Source: Streptomyces paludis (lineage in GTDB: Bacteria; Actinomycetota; Actinomycetes; Streptomycetales; Streptomycetaceae). From it: DNA of 64,000 bases. Location of the stretch: contig NZ_CP031194.1 in the NCBI RefSeq assembly GCF_003344965.1, forward strand, positions 7,068,001 through 7,132,000, given 5' to 3'. Both the position numbers and the translations under genes were made by a program. Under the pieces are notes generated by a model that made no database searches, had not been told where the DNA came from, and worked only from the letters and a program-made list of their open reading frames with translations. Of this stretch, positions 24,659 to 32,211 are shown in pieces. Position 1 is the stretch's first letter; each line of letters starts with the position of its first letter.

Positions 24659-24687
24659 GATCAGTCGGTACATTTCAGTCGGTGCAT
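24659..24687. promoter_or_regulatory. regulon operator G with a second degenerate copy
   Basis: Read on the minus strand, TGTACCGACTGATC (24672-24659) matches the island operator at 12 of 14 positions. A second, weaker copy TGCACCGACTGAAA lies at 24686-24673, giving a direct repeat of TCAGTCGGTnCAT with 14-base spacing. It lies 31 bases before the fused E1 start. Confidence 0.5.
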
Positions 24688-24717
24688 GAAAGATGCGCGA
24701 GCGTAGCGAGGACGCAG

Positions 24718-26715
24718 ATGACGGTGGCATCGCAGATGAGCGGCGTGGACTCCCCCCACACGGAACAACTCCTTGAGATGTACCGGCGCATGCGGCGCAT
24801 CCGCCGGTTCGAGCAGCGGGCGTCGGAGCTGTACAGGGCGACCGAGATACCCGGCTTCCTGCATCTGTCGATCGGCCAGGAGGCCAGTGCCGTCGGCGCC
24901 TGCTGGCATCTGACCGCGCGCGACGGCATCACCTCCACCCACCGCGGGCACGGCCATGTCCTGGCCAAGGGGCTGGACACCGCGTCGATGATGGCCGAGC
25001 TGATGGGCAAGGACGCCGGTACCTGCCGGGGCCGCGGCGGCTCGATGCACATCGCGGACCCGGGGCTCGGCATCTACGGCGCCAACGGGATCGTCGGCGC
25101 CGGGCTGCCCATCGCGGACGGGGTGGCGACGGCGGCCCGGCTGCGCGCCGAGGGCGATGTGGTGGTGGCGTTCTTCGGGGACGGCGCGGTCGCGCAGGGC
25201 ATGTTCCACGAGGCGGTCAACCTCGCCGCCGTATGGGACCTGCCCGTCGTCTTCCTCTGCGAGAACAACCACTACTCCGAGTTCTCCCCGGCCGCCGACC
25301 AGCACCGGGCACCCCTCTCGGCCCGCGCCGCCGGATACGGCGTCGACTACGCGCACGTGGACGGCAACGACGTCCTCGCGGTGGCCGGTCTGATGTCCGG
25401 CGTGGTGGAGCGGCTGCGCCGGGGCGGCGGCCCGGTGCTGGTGGAGGCCGAGACGTACCGCTGGCACGGCCACTACGAGGGGGACCCCGAGCGCTACCGC
25501 GACGCGGCCGAGGTCGCCGAGGCCAAGGAGCGCGACCCCCTGCTCGTGGCCCGGCGCCATCTCGCGGCGGCCGGGGTGGCCGGGGCCCTGGCCGACGCCG
25601 TGGACGAGGAGATCGACCGGGAGATCGAGGCGGCCGTCGCATGGGCGCGGAGCCTGCCCGAGCCGGACCCCGCCACCCTGTACGACCACGTCAGCGCCCC
25701 GCGCCCCGCCGTGCCCGAGCCGGCCCCGCCCGCGGCCGACGCCGAGGTCTTCCGCTCCATGGACGCCGTACGGCTCGCCCTGGAGCACGAACTCACCGCG
25801 GATCCCACGGTGTTCGTGGCCGGCATCGACGTCGGCGCGGGCGGCAACGTCTTCGGGCTCACCCGCGGACTCGCCCAGGCGTTCCCCGGCCGGGTCCGCG
25901 ACACGCCGATCAGCGAGAGCGCCGTCATCGGCACGGCGGTCGGGGCGGCCATGGCCGGGATGAGACCCGTCGTGGAGATCATGTACATGGACTTCATCGG
26001 GGTCTGTCTGGACATGCTGCTCAACCAGGCGGCCAAGCTCCGCTTCATGACCGGCGGCCGGGCCTCCCTGCCCCTGGTCGTCCGCACCCAGTTCGGCGCG
26101 GGCCGCTCCTCCGGCAGCCAGCACTCGCAGAGCCTGGAGGCCGTCCTCGCGCACATCCCCGGACTGACGGTCGTCATGCCGTCCACCCCGGCCGACACCT
26201 ACGGTCTGCTCCGGGCCGCCATCCAGGACCCGAACCCGGTGGTCTTCGTCGAGAACCGGCTCCAGTACGGCCTGAAGGGGCCCCGCCCGCCGGCCGGGCA
26301 CCTGATTCCGCTGGGCCGGGCCGCGGTGGTCCGCGAGGGCACCGACATCACCCTGGTCTCCTGGTCACGCATGGTCCAGGACTGTCTCTCCGCCGCCGAA
26401 ACACTCGCCGCCGAGGGCATCAGTGTCGAGGTCATCGACCTGCGTACGGTGGCGCCGCTCGACCGCGAGACCGTCCTCGCCTCGCTCGCCAAGACCAACC
26501 GCCTGGTCATCGCCCACGAGGCCGTACGCGACTTCGGTGTCGGCGCGGAACTGTCGGCCCTCGCCGTCGACGAGGGCTTCTGGCACCTGGACGCCCCGGT
26601 CACCCGGGTGGCGCCGCCCCATGTGCCCGCCCCGTACGCGCCCTCGCTGGAGCGGGCCTGGCTGCCCTCGCACGACACGATCGCGGCCACCGTACGCCGT
26701 ATCGCCGCGGTCTGA
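24718..26715 (+). CDS. fused alpha/beta TPP-dependent dehydrogenase E1 (acetoin-dehydrogenase-like)
   Basis: A 665-residue fusion. Residues about 10-330 form the alpha part with the TPP motif FGDGAVAQGM (near 154) to ENN (near 184), plus the STHRGHGH and RCGRGGSMH-type active loop (here RGRGGSMHIAD). Residues about 345-665 form the beta part with TPISESAVIGTAVGAA and MYMDFIGVCLDMLLNQAAKL. These are usually separate genes. Such E1 enzymes decarboxylate 2-oxoacids or cleave acyloins and pass the acyl group to a lipoyl E2; no E2 or E3 gene is in this island. GAGGA precedes the ATG at 24718. A TetR gene follows 43 bases downstream. Confidence 0.85.
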   Translation: MTVASQMSGVDSPHTEQLLEMYRRMRRIRRFEQRASELYRATEIPGFLHLSIGQEASAVGACWHLTARDGITSTHRGHGHVLAKGLDTASMMAELMGKDAGTCRGRGGSMHIADPGLGIYGANGIVGAGLPIADGVATAARLRAEGDVVVAFFGDGAVAQGMFHEAVNLAAVWDLPVVFLCENNHYSEFSPAADQHRAPLSARAAGYGVDYAHVDGNDVLAVAGLMSGVVERLRRGGGPVLVEAETYRWHGHYEGDPERYRDAAEVAEAKERDPLLVARRHLAAAGVAGALADAVDEEIDREIEAAVAWARSLPEPDPATLYDHVSAPRPAVPEPAPPAADAEVFRSMDAVRLALEHELTADPTVFVAGIDVGAGGNVFGLTRGLAQAFPGRVRDTPISESAVIGTAVGAAMAGMRPVVEIMYMDFIGVCLDMLLNQAAKLRFMTGGRASLPLVVRTQFGAGRSSGSQHSQSLEAVLAHIPGLTVVMPSTPADTYGLLRAAIQDPNPVVFVENRLQYGLKGPRPPAGHLIPLGRAAVVREGTDITLVSWSRMVQDCLSAAETLAAEGISVEVIDLRTVAPLDRETVLASLAKTNRLVIAHEAVRDFGVGAELSALAVDEGFWHLDAPVTRVAPPHVPAPYAPSLERAWLPSHDTIAATVRRIAAV

Positions 26716-26758
26716 GCCCCGGCCCGGACCTGGCCTTCGAGGGCCTAAAATACTGACC

Positions 26759-27448
26759 ATGCCAAGACCACCAGGGCACGGGCCGGGCTACGAGATCAAG
26801 CGTCAGGAGATCATCGACAAGGCAGCCGCGCTGTTCGCGAAGAAGGGCTACGCCGCCACCGGCATCGCCGAGGTGGGGGACGTGGCCGGGCTGGCCCGGG
26901 GCGCCCTGTACTACTACATCGGCTCCAAGGAGAACCTCCTCGTCGAGATCCAGGACCGGGTCATGCGCCCGATGCTGGCCTCCGTCCACCGGATCGCCGG
27001 TCTGGAGGAGGAGCCGGTGCTACGGCTGCGCATGCTGTCGCAGACGCTGCTGGAGAACATCCTGGCCCGGCTCGACCATGTCTGGGTCTACGAGCACGAC
27101 TACCGGAATCTGCACGGGGACAACCGCGCCCGACTGCTGCGCCAGCGCCGCGAGTTCGAGAACATCGTCCAGGAGCTGCTGGTCGCCGCGATGGACGACG
27201 GTTCGTTCCGCAAGCTCGACCCGCGGCTGGCCACGCTCCAGTTCCTCAACCTGCACAACCACACGTACCAGTGGGTCAGGACCGACGGTGAGTGGGACGC
27301 CGAGTACCTCTCGCGCGCCTACTGCGCGACCCTCTTCCGCGGCTTCGCCGGTCCCGGCCGTCAGTTCGACGACATCGAGGACCGGATGCGCGCGTATCTC
27401 GCCCAGCGGGTGACCCCCGGGCCGCTGCCCCGCACCGGCGAGGAGTGA
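26759..27448 (+). CDS. TetR-family regulator, candidate regulator of the catabolic island
   Basis: A 229-residue TetR protein. A short basic tail precedes a helix-turn-helix region with TGIAEVGDVAGLARGALYYYIGSKENLL, the ALYYYIGSKE turn common in regulators of fatty-acid and CoA-ester catabolism. The C-terminal domain contains LEEEPVLRLRMLSQTLLENIL and many Tyr/His residues. It is central in the island and cotranscribed with the fused E1. Seven related operator-like words flank the island's promoters and this is the only TetR gene inside it, so it is the best candidate to bind them; a CoA-thioester ligand is possible. Confidence 0.87.
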   Translation: MPRPPGHGPGYEIKRQEIIDKAAALFAKKGYAATGIAEVGDVAGLARGALYYYIGSKENLLVEIQDRVMRPMLASVHRIAGLEEEPVLRLRMLSQTLLENILARLDHVWVYEHDYRNLHGDNRARLLRQRREFENIVQELLVAAMDDGSFRKLDPRLATLQFLNLHNHTYQWVRTDGEWDAEYLSRAYCATLFRGFAGPGRQFDDIEDRMRAYLAQRVTPGPLPRTGEE

Positions 27449-27450
27449 CC

Positions 27451-27482
27451 CGGGCGGGGAGCGGTCCGGGCGGGGAGCGGCC
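27451..27482. repeat. 16-base tandem duplication between TetR and monooxygenase stops
   Basis: CGGGCGGGGAGCGGTC (27451-27466) is repeated at once as CGGGCGGGGAGCGGCC (27467-27482), one mismatch. It lies between two convergent genes and looks like a recent replication-slippage product. Confidence 0.85.
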
Positions 27483-27509
27483 CGGCGGCGGTCGGGCGCC
27501 GGCGGTCGG

Positions 27510-29174
27510 TCAGGCGTCGGGGGCGCGGGGCTTCCTGAAGTCGAAGGCCGCGTAGTCGTTGTGGCGGAGTTCGCCGATCAGCTCCTGGAGCTTCCAGCGT
27601 CCGGCGGGGTTGAGGAGCTGGCTCACGGCCTTGCCGGGGATGTTGCCACCGTAGAAGTAACTGCTGCGCTGGAACATGGAGTACGAGTCGGCCGCGTTCA
27701 TGAGGCCGGTCCACTCGGTCTCGGCGGCCGGCTTCACCGCCACGACGGTGTGCCCGTGCTCGCGCGCGTGGACGATGATGTCGTGGACGAGGTCCGCCTG
27801 GTCCCCGGCATAGCGGGGGTTGTTGCCGGTGGCGCCGTGCGGGCCGCCGGGGAAGAAGAAGTTGGGGAAGCCGGCGGTCGCGACACCGAGGTAGGTGCGG
27901 GGGCCGTCGGACCAGTACTCCTTGAGCGGCCGGCCGTCGTGGCCCCGGACGCCGAGGCGGTTGAGCGCGCCCGTACCGAAGTCGTACCCGGTGCCCCAGA
28001 TGATGATGTCGGTCGGGTACGGGCCCTCGCCGGTCTCGATCGCGTCACCGGTGATACGGAGGATGGGCTCCTCGGGCAGCGAGACGAGCCGGACGGCCGG
28101 CTTGTTGTACGCCTCGTAGTAGCCGGTGCCGAACGGGGGACGCCGGGCGCCGTAGCCGCCGTCCTTGGGGATGAGCTTCTCGGCGGTGCCGGGGTCCTTG
28201 ACGAGGGTGCGGATCTTGGCGGCCATGAAGTCGCACCACTCCGCGTTGATGACGGGATCGGTGGTCATGTCCCGGTAGTGCTCGGTGAGTTTGGTGAAAC
28301 CGGGGCCGTTCCAGACCTTCTCGTAGAACCGTTGGCGCTCCTCCGCCGGGACATCGCTGCCGCTGACGGGGTTGAGTGTGTGCAGGAAGCCGCTGGGAGA
28401 GGTGGCGAGGGTGTCGCGGATACGCTCGAAGTCGCCCTTGAGGGAGGCTTGTTCGTCCGGGGTGATGGGCCGGTTGTTGAGCGGGGTGACCCAGTCCGCC
28501 TTCATCTGATAGACGGTCAGTGAGGCCACCTCGTCGGCGATGGCCGGGACGATCTGGACACCGCTGGAGCCGGTGCCGATGAGCGCCACGTGCTTGCCGG
28601 TGAAGTCGACGGGCGTCTTCGGCCAGCGGCTGGTGTGGTGCTGTGCGCCCCGGAAGCCGTCGCGGCCCTCGATGCCCGGGATGAACGGCACGGAGAGGTT
28701 GCCCGTCGCCGCGACGAGGTAACGGGTGCGCAGCGTCGTGCCGTTGTCGGCGGTGACGGTCCAGAGGCCCGCCTCCTCGTCGAAGACGGCGGAGGTCACC
28801 CGCGCGTCGAAGGTGATGTCGTCGCGCAGACCGAAGCGGTCGACCACGTGGTTGAAGTAGCGCTCGATCTCGGGCTGGCCCGCGTACTGCTCGCTCCACT
28901 CCCACTCCTCCCACAGCTCCTTGGAGAAGAGATAGCCGTAGCTGTAGCTCTCGGAGTCGAAGCGGGCCTCGGGGTAGCGGTTCCAGTACCAGACACCGCC
29001 GACACCGCTCCCCGCCTCCAGCAGCCGCGCCGAGAACCCGGCCTCGCGGGCCCGGTAGAGCTGGTAGATGCCCGTCACCCCGGCTCCGACGACCACGATG
29101 TCGAGTGGTCCGTCCTGATCCGGCTGCCGGTCCGGCCGCTGGTCCGACTGCCGTTGTTGTTGTGTTCCGCTCAT
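27510..29174 (-). CDS. flavin-containing monooxygenase, Baeyer-Villiger type
   Basis: A 554-residue FAD/NADPH enzyme. The first Rossmann motif VVVGAGVTGIY is near residue 29, the type I BVMO fingerprint FRGAQHHTSRWP spans 174-185, and the NADPH motif ALIGTGSSGVQ follows near 199. The RYPEARFDSESYSYGY region is typical of cyclohexanone and steroid monooxygenases. These insert oxygen next to a ketone, turning cyclic ketones into lactones. GGAGG precedes the ATG. It diverges from the CMD-SDR-ferredoxin operon and has its own operator. It probably opens the ring of the island's substrate. Confidence 0.9.
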   Translation of the reverse strand: MSGTQQQRQSDQRPDRQPDQDGPLDIVVVGAGVTGIYQLYRAREAGFSARLLEAGSGVGGVWYWNRYPEARFDSESYSYGYLFSKELWEEWEWSEQYAGQPEIERYFNHVVDRFGLRDDITFDARVTSAVFDEEAGLWTVTADNGTTLRTRYLVAATGNLSVPFIPGIEGRDGFRGAQHHTSRWPKTPVDFTGKHVALIGTGSSGVQIVPAIADEVASLTVYQMKADWVTPLNNRPITPDEQASLKGDFERIRDTLATSPSGFLHTLNPVSGSDVPAEERQRFYEKVWNGPGFTKLTEHYRDMTTDPVINAEWCDFMAAKIRTLVKDPGTAEKLIPKDGGYGARRPPFGTGYYEAYNKPAVRLVSLPEEPILRITGDAIETGEGPYPTDIIIWGTGYDFGTGALNRLGVRGHDGRPLKEYWSDGPRTYLGVATAGFPNFFFPGGPHGATGNNPRYAGDQADLVHDIIVHAREHGHTVVAVKPAAETEWTGLMNAADSYSMFQRSSYFYGGNIPGKAVSQLLNPAGRWKLQELIGELRHNDYAAFDFRKPRAPDA

Positions 29175-29202
29175 CTGCCCTCCAGGTGACAGGGGCCCGA
29201 TC

Positions 29203-29232
29203 AGTTAAATCGACCGACCGGTCGATTGAATA
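29203..29232 (-). promoter_or_regulatory. monooxygenase promoter with regulon operator C
   Basis: TCGACCGACCGGTC at 29210-29223 contains the perfect palindrome CGACCGGTCG (29215-29224). On the minus strand it lies between TTCAAT and TTAACT, 16 bases apart, which are plausible -35 and -10 boxes for the monooxygenase gene. This is the same operator-in-promoter arrangement as sites D and E. Confidence 0.55.
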
Positions 29233-29282
29233 ATGCGAGCGTAGAGGAGAGGGGTGGCCCGATCAATGTCTGTGCACGGGGA

Positions 29283-29311
29283 TTGATTGTACCGACCGAT
29301 GGGTCTAACTT
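29283..29311 (+). promoter_or_regulatory. CMD operon promoter with regulon operator D
   Basis: TTGATT (29283-29288) and TAACTT (29306-29311) are exactly 17 bases apart, and the spacer is filled by the operator beginning TGTACCGACC (29288 on), which continues to GGTC at 29302-29305. The CMD start is 52 bases further on, after GAAGGAG. Confidence 0.6.
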
Positions 29312-29363
29312 TCGGTTCCAGGGAATGACCGACTGACGTGATGTCGTGCCGAAGGAGTCGCAC

Positions 29364-29792
29364 ATGACGGCTGAGGATGCGCAGGGGCCGGCAGAGAACC
29401 CGTCGAAAGCGTCGGTGGAAGCGTCGGTGGATCTGCGGAGTGCGGGGCTCGCGGCCATGCGGGCGGCGCTGCCCGGAGTGTTTCCGGAGGGCGATCTCGA
29501 TCTGCGGGACGGGCGTCTCGGGGAGGATCTCGTCGAGATCGGTCTGACGAGTGTCTGGGGCTCGCTCTGGGCCCGGGAAGGGCTCGGTCCGCGCGACCGC
29601 AGCCTGGTGACCCTGGCGATTCTGATCGCGCTCGGGGCCGAGGCGGAGCTGAGGACCCATGTCCGTATCGCGGTGACGAACGGGCTGACCGAGGACGAGA
29701 TCGCCGAGGTCCTCTACCACGCCGGCGGCTACGCCGGCTTCCCCCGCGCGACGGCCGCCCGTGCCGTCGTGCGCGAGGTCCTGTCCGCCTGA
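29364..29792 (+). CDS. carboxymuconolactone decarboxylase (CMD) family protein
   Basis: A 142-residue all-helical protein. The core is RDRSLVTLAILIALGAEAELRTHVRIAVTNGLTEDEIAEVLYHAGGYAGFPRA, the CMD/AhpD fold with the ELRTHV helix and the C-terminal YxGFP motif. It contains no cysteine at all, so it cannot act as an AhpD-type peroxidase and is closer to true lactone-processing CMD proteins. The ATG at 29364 has GAAGGAG seven bases upstream; a GTG at 29346 has none. First gene of a CMD-SDR-reductase-ferredoxin operon. Decarboxylation or lactone isomerisation is inferred. Confidence 0.83.
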   Translation: MTAEDAQGPAENPSKASVEASVDLRSAGLAAMRAALPGVFPEGDLDLRDGRLGEDLVEIGLTSVWGSLWAREGLGPRDRSLVTLAILIALGAEAELRTHVRIAVTNGLTEDEIAEVLYHAGGYAGFPRATAARAVVREVLSA

Positions 29793-29827
29793 CGCGGGCG
29801 GCCGTTACGCACAACGAGGAGCGCGCT

Positions 29828-30568
29828 ATGTCACTGAAGGGCAGGGTCGCCGTCGTCACCGGCGGTGGCCGGGGTATCGGGGAGGCCATCGCCCTCGTCC
29901 TCGCGGCGAAGGGCGCCGCGGTCGCGGTGTGGGACCTGGACGGCGCGGGCGCCGAGCGGACCGCCGCCGCGATACGGGAGGCGGGCGGCACGGCCCTGGC
30001 CGTGGCGGGGGACGCCGCCGAGGCGTCCGCCGTGGCCGCCGCGGCCGAGCGGACCCGCGTGGAACTCGGCCCCGTCGGGATCCTCGTCAACAACGCGGGT
30101 ACGACGGCGTATCAGCCATTCACCAGCATCTCCGAGGAGTCCTGGGACCGCATGATCGGCATCAACCTCAAGGGACCGTTCCTGGTCACCAAGGAGCTGG
30201 TGCCCGGCATGCTCGACGCGGGCTGGGGCCGGATCATCAACATCTCCTCCTCGTCCGCGCAGACCGGGGCGCCCTCCATGGCGCACTACGTGGCGTCCAA
30301 GGGCGGTGTCATCGGCCTCACCAGGGCGCTCGCGATCGAGTACGTCGCCACGGGCGTCACCGTCAACCACGTACCGCCCGGCTTCATCGACACCCCGCTG
30401 GTGCGCCAGGGGCCGGTCGACGTGGAGGCGGCAGCCGCGACGATGCCGATGAAGCGGGCCGGTCTGCCCGAGGACGTCGCGCACGCGGTGGCCTATCTGG
30501 CCTCGGAGGAGGCCGCCTATGTGACCGGGCAGACGGTCAGTGTCAACGGCGGACGCCACCTCGGCTGA
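29828..30568 (+). CDS. SDR-family oxidoreductase (FabG-like)
   Basis: A 246-residue classical SDR. TGGGRGIGEAIA binds the cofactor, LVNNAGTTAYQ is intact, and NISSSSAQTG with YVASKGG forms the active site; the C-terminus is TGQTVSVNGGRH. GAGGAG precedes the ATG. Second gene of the CMD operon and beside the Baeyer-Villiger enzyme, so it could oxidise a cyclic alcohol made by the P450 to the ketone that enzyme uses. Cofactor preference: the Asp in VWDLDG at the end of strand 2 suggests NAD(H). Confidence 0.88.
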   Translation: MSLKGRVAVVTGGGRGIGEAIALVLAAKGAAVAVWDLDGAGAERTAAAIREAGGTALAVAGDAAEASAVAAAAERTRVELGPVGILVNNAGTTAYQPFTSISEESWDRMIGINLKGPFLVTKELVPGMLDAGWGRIINISSSSAQTGAPSMAHYVASKGGVIGLTRALAIEYVATGVTVNHVPPGFIDTPLVRQGPVDVEAAAATMPMKRAGLPEDVAHAVAYLASEEAAYVTGQTVSVNGGRHLG

Positions 30569-30603
30569 TCCACCGGCCGTTCGACGGGCGATCGGAGTCA
30601 TGA

Positions 30604-31863
30604 ATGAGCGTCGGGAACGACGGTACGGACCGAGTGGCGGAGGCGAGTGCGACGGCCCCGGGCCGTGTGCTGGTGGTGGGTGCCTCCGCGGCCGGGCTCG
30701 CCACGGTGGAGGCCCTGCGGCGCAAGGGGTACGAGGGCGCGATCACCGTGCTCGGGGATGAGCCGCACGCCCCCTACGACCGCCCTCCGCTCTCCAAGCA
30801 GGTGCTCTCCGGGGCCTGGGAGCCGGGGCGGGCCGCGCTGCGTACGGCGGCGGCGCTGACCGCGCTGGACGCCGCGTTCGTCCTCGGGGACGCGGCAGTC
30901 GGCCTGGACACCGCGACCCGGACCGTACGGACGCGGGCGGGACGCGAACTGACCGCCGACGCGGTCGTCATCGCCACCGGCGTACGGCCGCGCACACTGC
31001 CCGGCAGCGCCGGACTGTGGGGTGTGCACGTACTGCGGAGCCTTGACGACGCACTGGCCCTGCGCGCCGCGCTCGTGCCGACGGCGCGGCTGGTCGTTGT
31101 CGGCGAGGGGGTCCTCGGCTCGGAGATCGCCGCGACGGCGCGCACCCTCGGACTCGATGTGACCCTCGCCGGACCGCTCGACGCGCCCATGGCCCTCCAG
31201 GTGGGGCCCGTGGTGTCGGCGGCACTGGCCGGACTGCACCGGGAGAACGGGGTACGGCTGCGCTTCGGCGCCGGTGTCGCCGGAGTCACCGGAACGGCCG
31301 GTGTCGCCGGAACGGCCGGTGAGCACGGCCGGGTCACGGGCGTACGGCTGGCCGGCGGGGAGGTGCTGCCCGCCGATGTGGTCGTGGTGGCGATCGGCGC
31401 GGTCCCGGCGACGGAGTGGCTGGCGGACAGCGGGCTGGGCCTGGACAACGGAGTGGTGTGCGACTCCCGGTGCCGGGCGGCCGACGGCATCTACGCGGTC
31501 GGTGACGTGGCCCGGTTCCACCACGAGCACCTGGGCCGCGCGGTCCGGCTGGAGAACCGGACGAACGCCACCGAGCAGGCCGCCGCCGTCGCCGGAACGA
31601 TCCTGGGGGAGGACCGTCCGTACGTACCCGTGCCCTACTTCTGGACCGACCAGTTCGACGCGAAGCTCCAGATCCACGGGGTGATCCCCGCCGGCGCGGA
31701 GATCGAGGTGGTCGAGGGCGACCTCGCCGCGCGGCGCTTCGTGGCCCGCTTCACCCACGCCGGCGCGGTCACCGGAGTGCTCGGCTGGAACATGCCGAAG
31801 CAGACACGGCTGCGCCGCCAGGACGTCGTCGACGCCTTTCCCGTAACGGCTCTCGCCCACTGA
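30604..31863 (+). CDS. NAD(P)H-ferredoxin reductase for the P450 system
   Basis: A 419-residue FAD-dependent pyridine nucleotide-disulfide oxidoreductase of the rubredoxin/putidaredoxin reductase type. VVGASAAGLATVEALRRKGY binds FAD, PYDRPPLSKQVLSG is the class signature, VVVGEGVLGSEIA is the NAD(P)H motif, and GIYAVGDVARF closes the FAD site. A small in-frame Gly-Val-Ala-Gly-Thr repeat lies near residue 225. GGAG precedes the ATG at 30604. Followed by the ferredoxin and P450 genes, it supplies electrons in the order NAD(P)H, FAD, ferredoxin, heme. Confidence 0.9.
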   Translation: MSVGNDGTDRVAEASATAPGRVLVVGASAAGLATVEALRRKGYEGAITVLGDEPHAPYDRPPLSKQVLSGAWEPGRAALRTAAALTALDAAFVLGDAAVGLDTATRTVRTRAGRELTADAVVIATGVRPRTLPGSAGLWGVHVLRSLDDALALRAALVPTARLVVVGEGVLGSEIAATARTLGLDVTLAGPLDAPMALQVGPVVSAALAGLHRENGVRLRFGAGVAGVTGTAGVAGTAGEHGRVTGVRLAGGEVLPADVVVVAIGAVPATEWLADSGLGLDNGVVCDSRCRAADGIYAVGDVARFHHEHLGRAVRLENRTNATEQAAAVAGTILGEDRPYVPVPYFWTDQFDAKLQIHGVIPAGAEIEVVEGDLAARRFVARFTHAGAVTGVLGWNMPKQTRLRRQDVVDAFPVTALAH

Positions 31864-31920
31864 GCGGCCACTGAACGCCCACTGAACGCCCACCGAACCG
31901 AACGGATGCCGGAGGCCCCC

Positions 31921-32115
31921 GTGAAAGTTGTCATCGAAGAGGACAAGTGCTGTGCCGCCGGACAGTGTGTGGCCGCCGCTCCGGACGTGTTCGACCAGCG
32001 CGACGACGACGGCATCGTCGTCCTGCTGACCGTGCACCCGCCGGACGACCTGGCGGAGGGCGTCCGTGACGCGGTGGCGATGTGCCCCGCCGTGGCGATC
32101 CGGGTGGAGCAGTAG
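31921..32115 (+). CDS. [3Fe-4S]-type ferredoxin, P450 redox partner
   Basis: A 64-residue soluble ferredoxin. Cysteines in EEDKCCAAGQCVAAAPDVF and in the later AMCPAVAI fit the single-cluster actinobacterial ferredoxins with an alanine or glycine in place of one ligand, usually [3Fe-4S]. The GTG at 31921 is chosen because GGAGG lies six bases upstream; an ATG at 31906 lies before that ribosome site. Located between the reductase and P450 genes, it is the natural electron carrier between them. Confidence 0.9.
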   Translation: MKVVIEEDKCCAAGQCVAAAPDVFDQRDDDGIVVLLTVHPPDDLAEGVRDAVAMCPAVAIRVEQ

Positions 32116-32123
32116 CTCGCCAT

Positions 32124-32151
32124 TGAATGTACCGATCGGTCGGCGTAAGGT
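32124..32151 (+). promoter_or_regulatory. P450 promoter with regulon operator E
   Basis: TTGAAT (32124-32129) and TAAGGT (32146-32151), 16 bases apart, bracket TGTACCGATCGGTC (32128-32141), which includes the perfect palindrome ACCGATCGGT. This mirrors sites C and D and would give the P450 its own repressible promoter downstream of the ferredoxin. A second -35-like TTGACA lies at 32165-32170. Confidence 0.55.
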
Positions 32152-32211
32152 CGGGGAACAGTTCCTTGACATCGCACGCCGACGTGTATATCGAGGAGAG
32201 GAGTGCAGGCC

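Noticed and set aside
32165..32192. TTGACA-16-TATATC as the main P450 promoter
   Set aside because: A start from it would fall within the ribosome binding site; the upstream box pair around operator E is more plausible.
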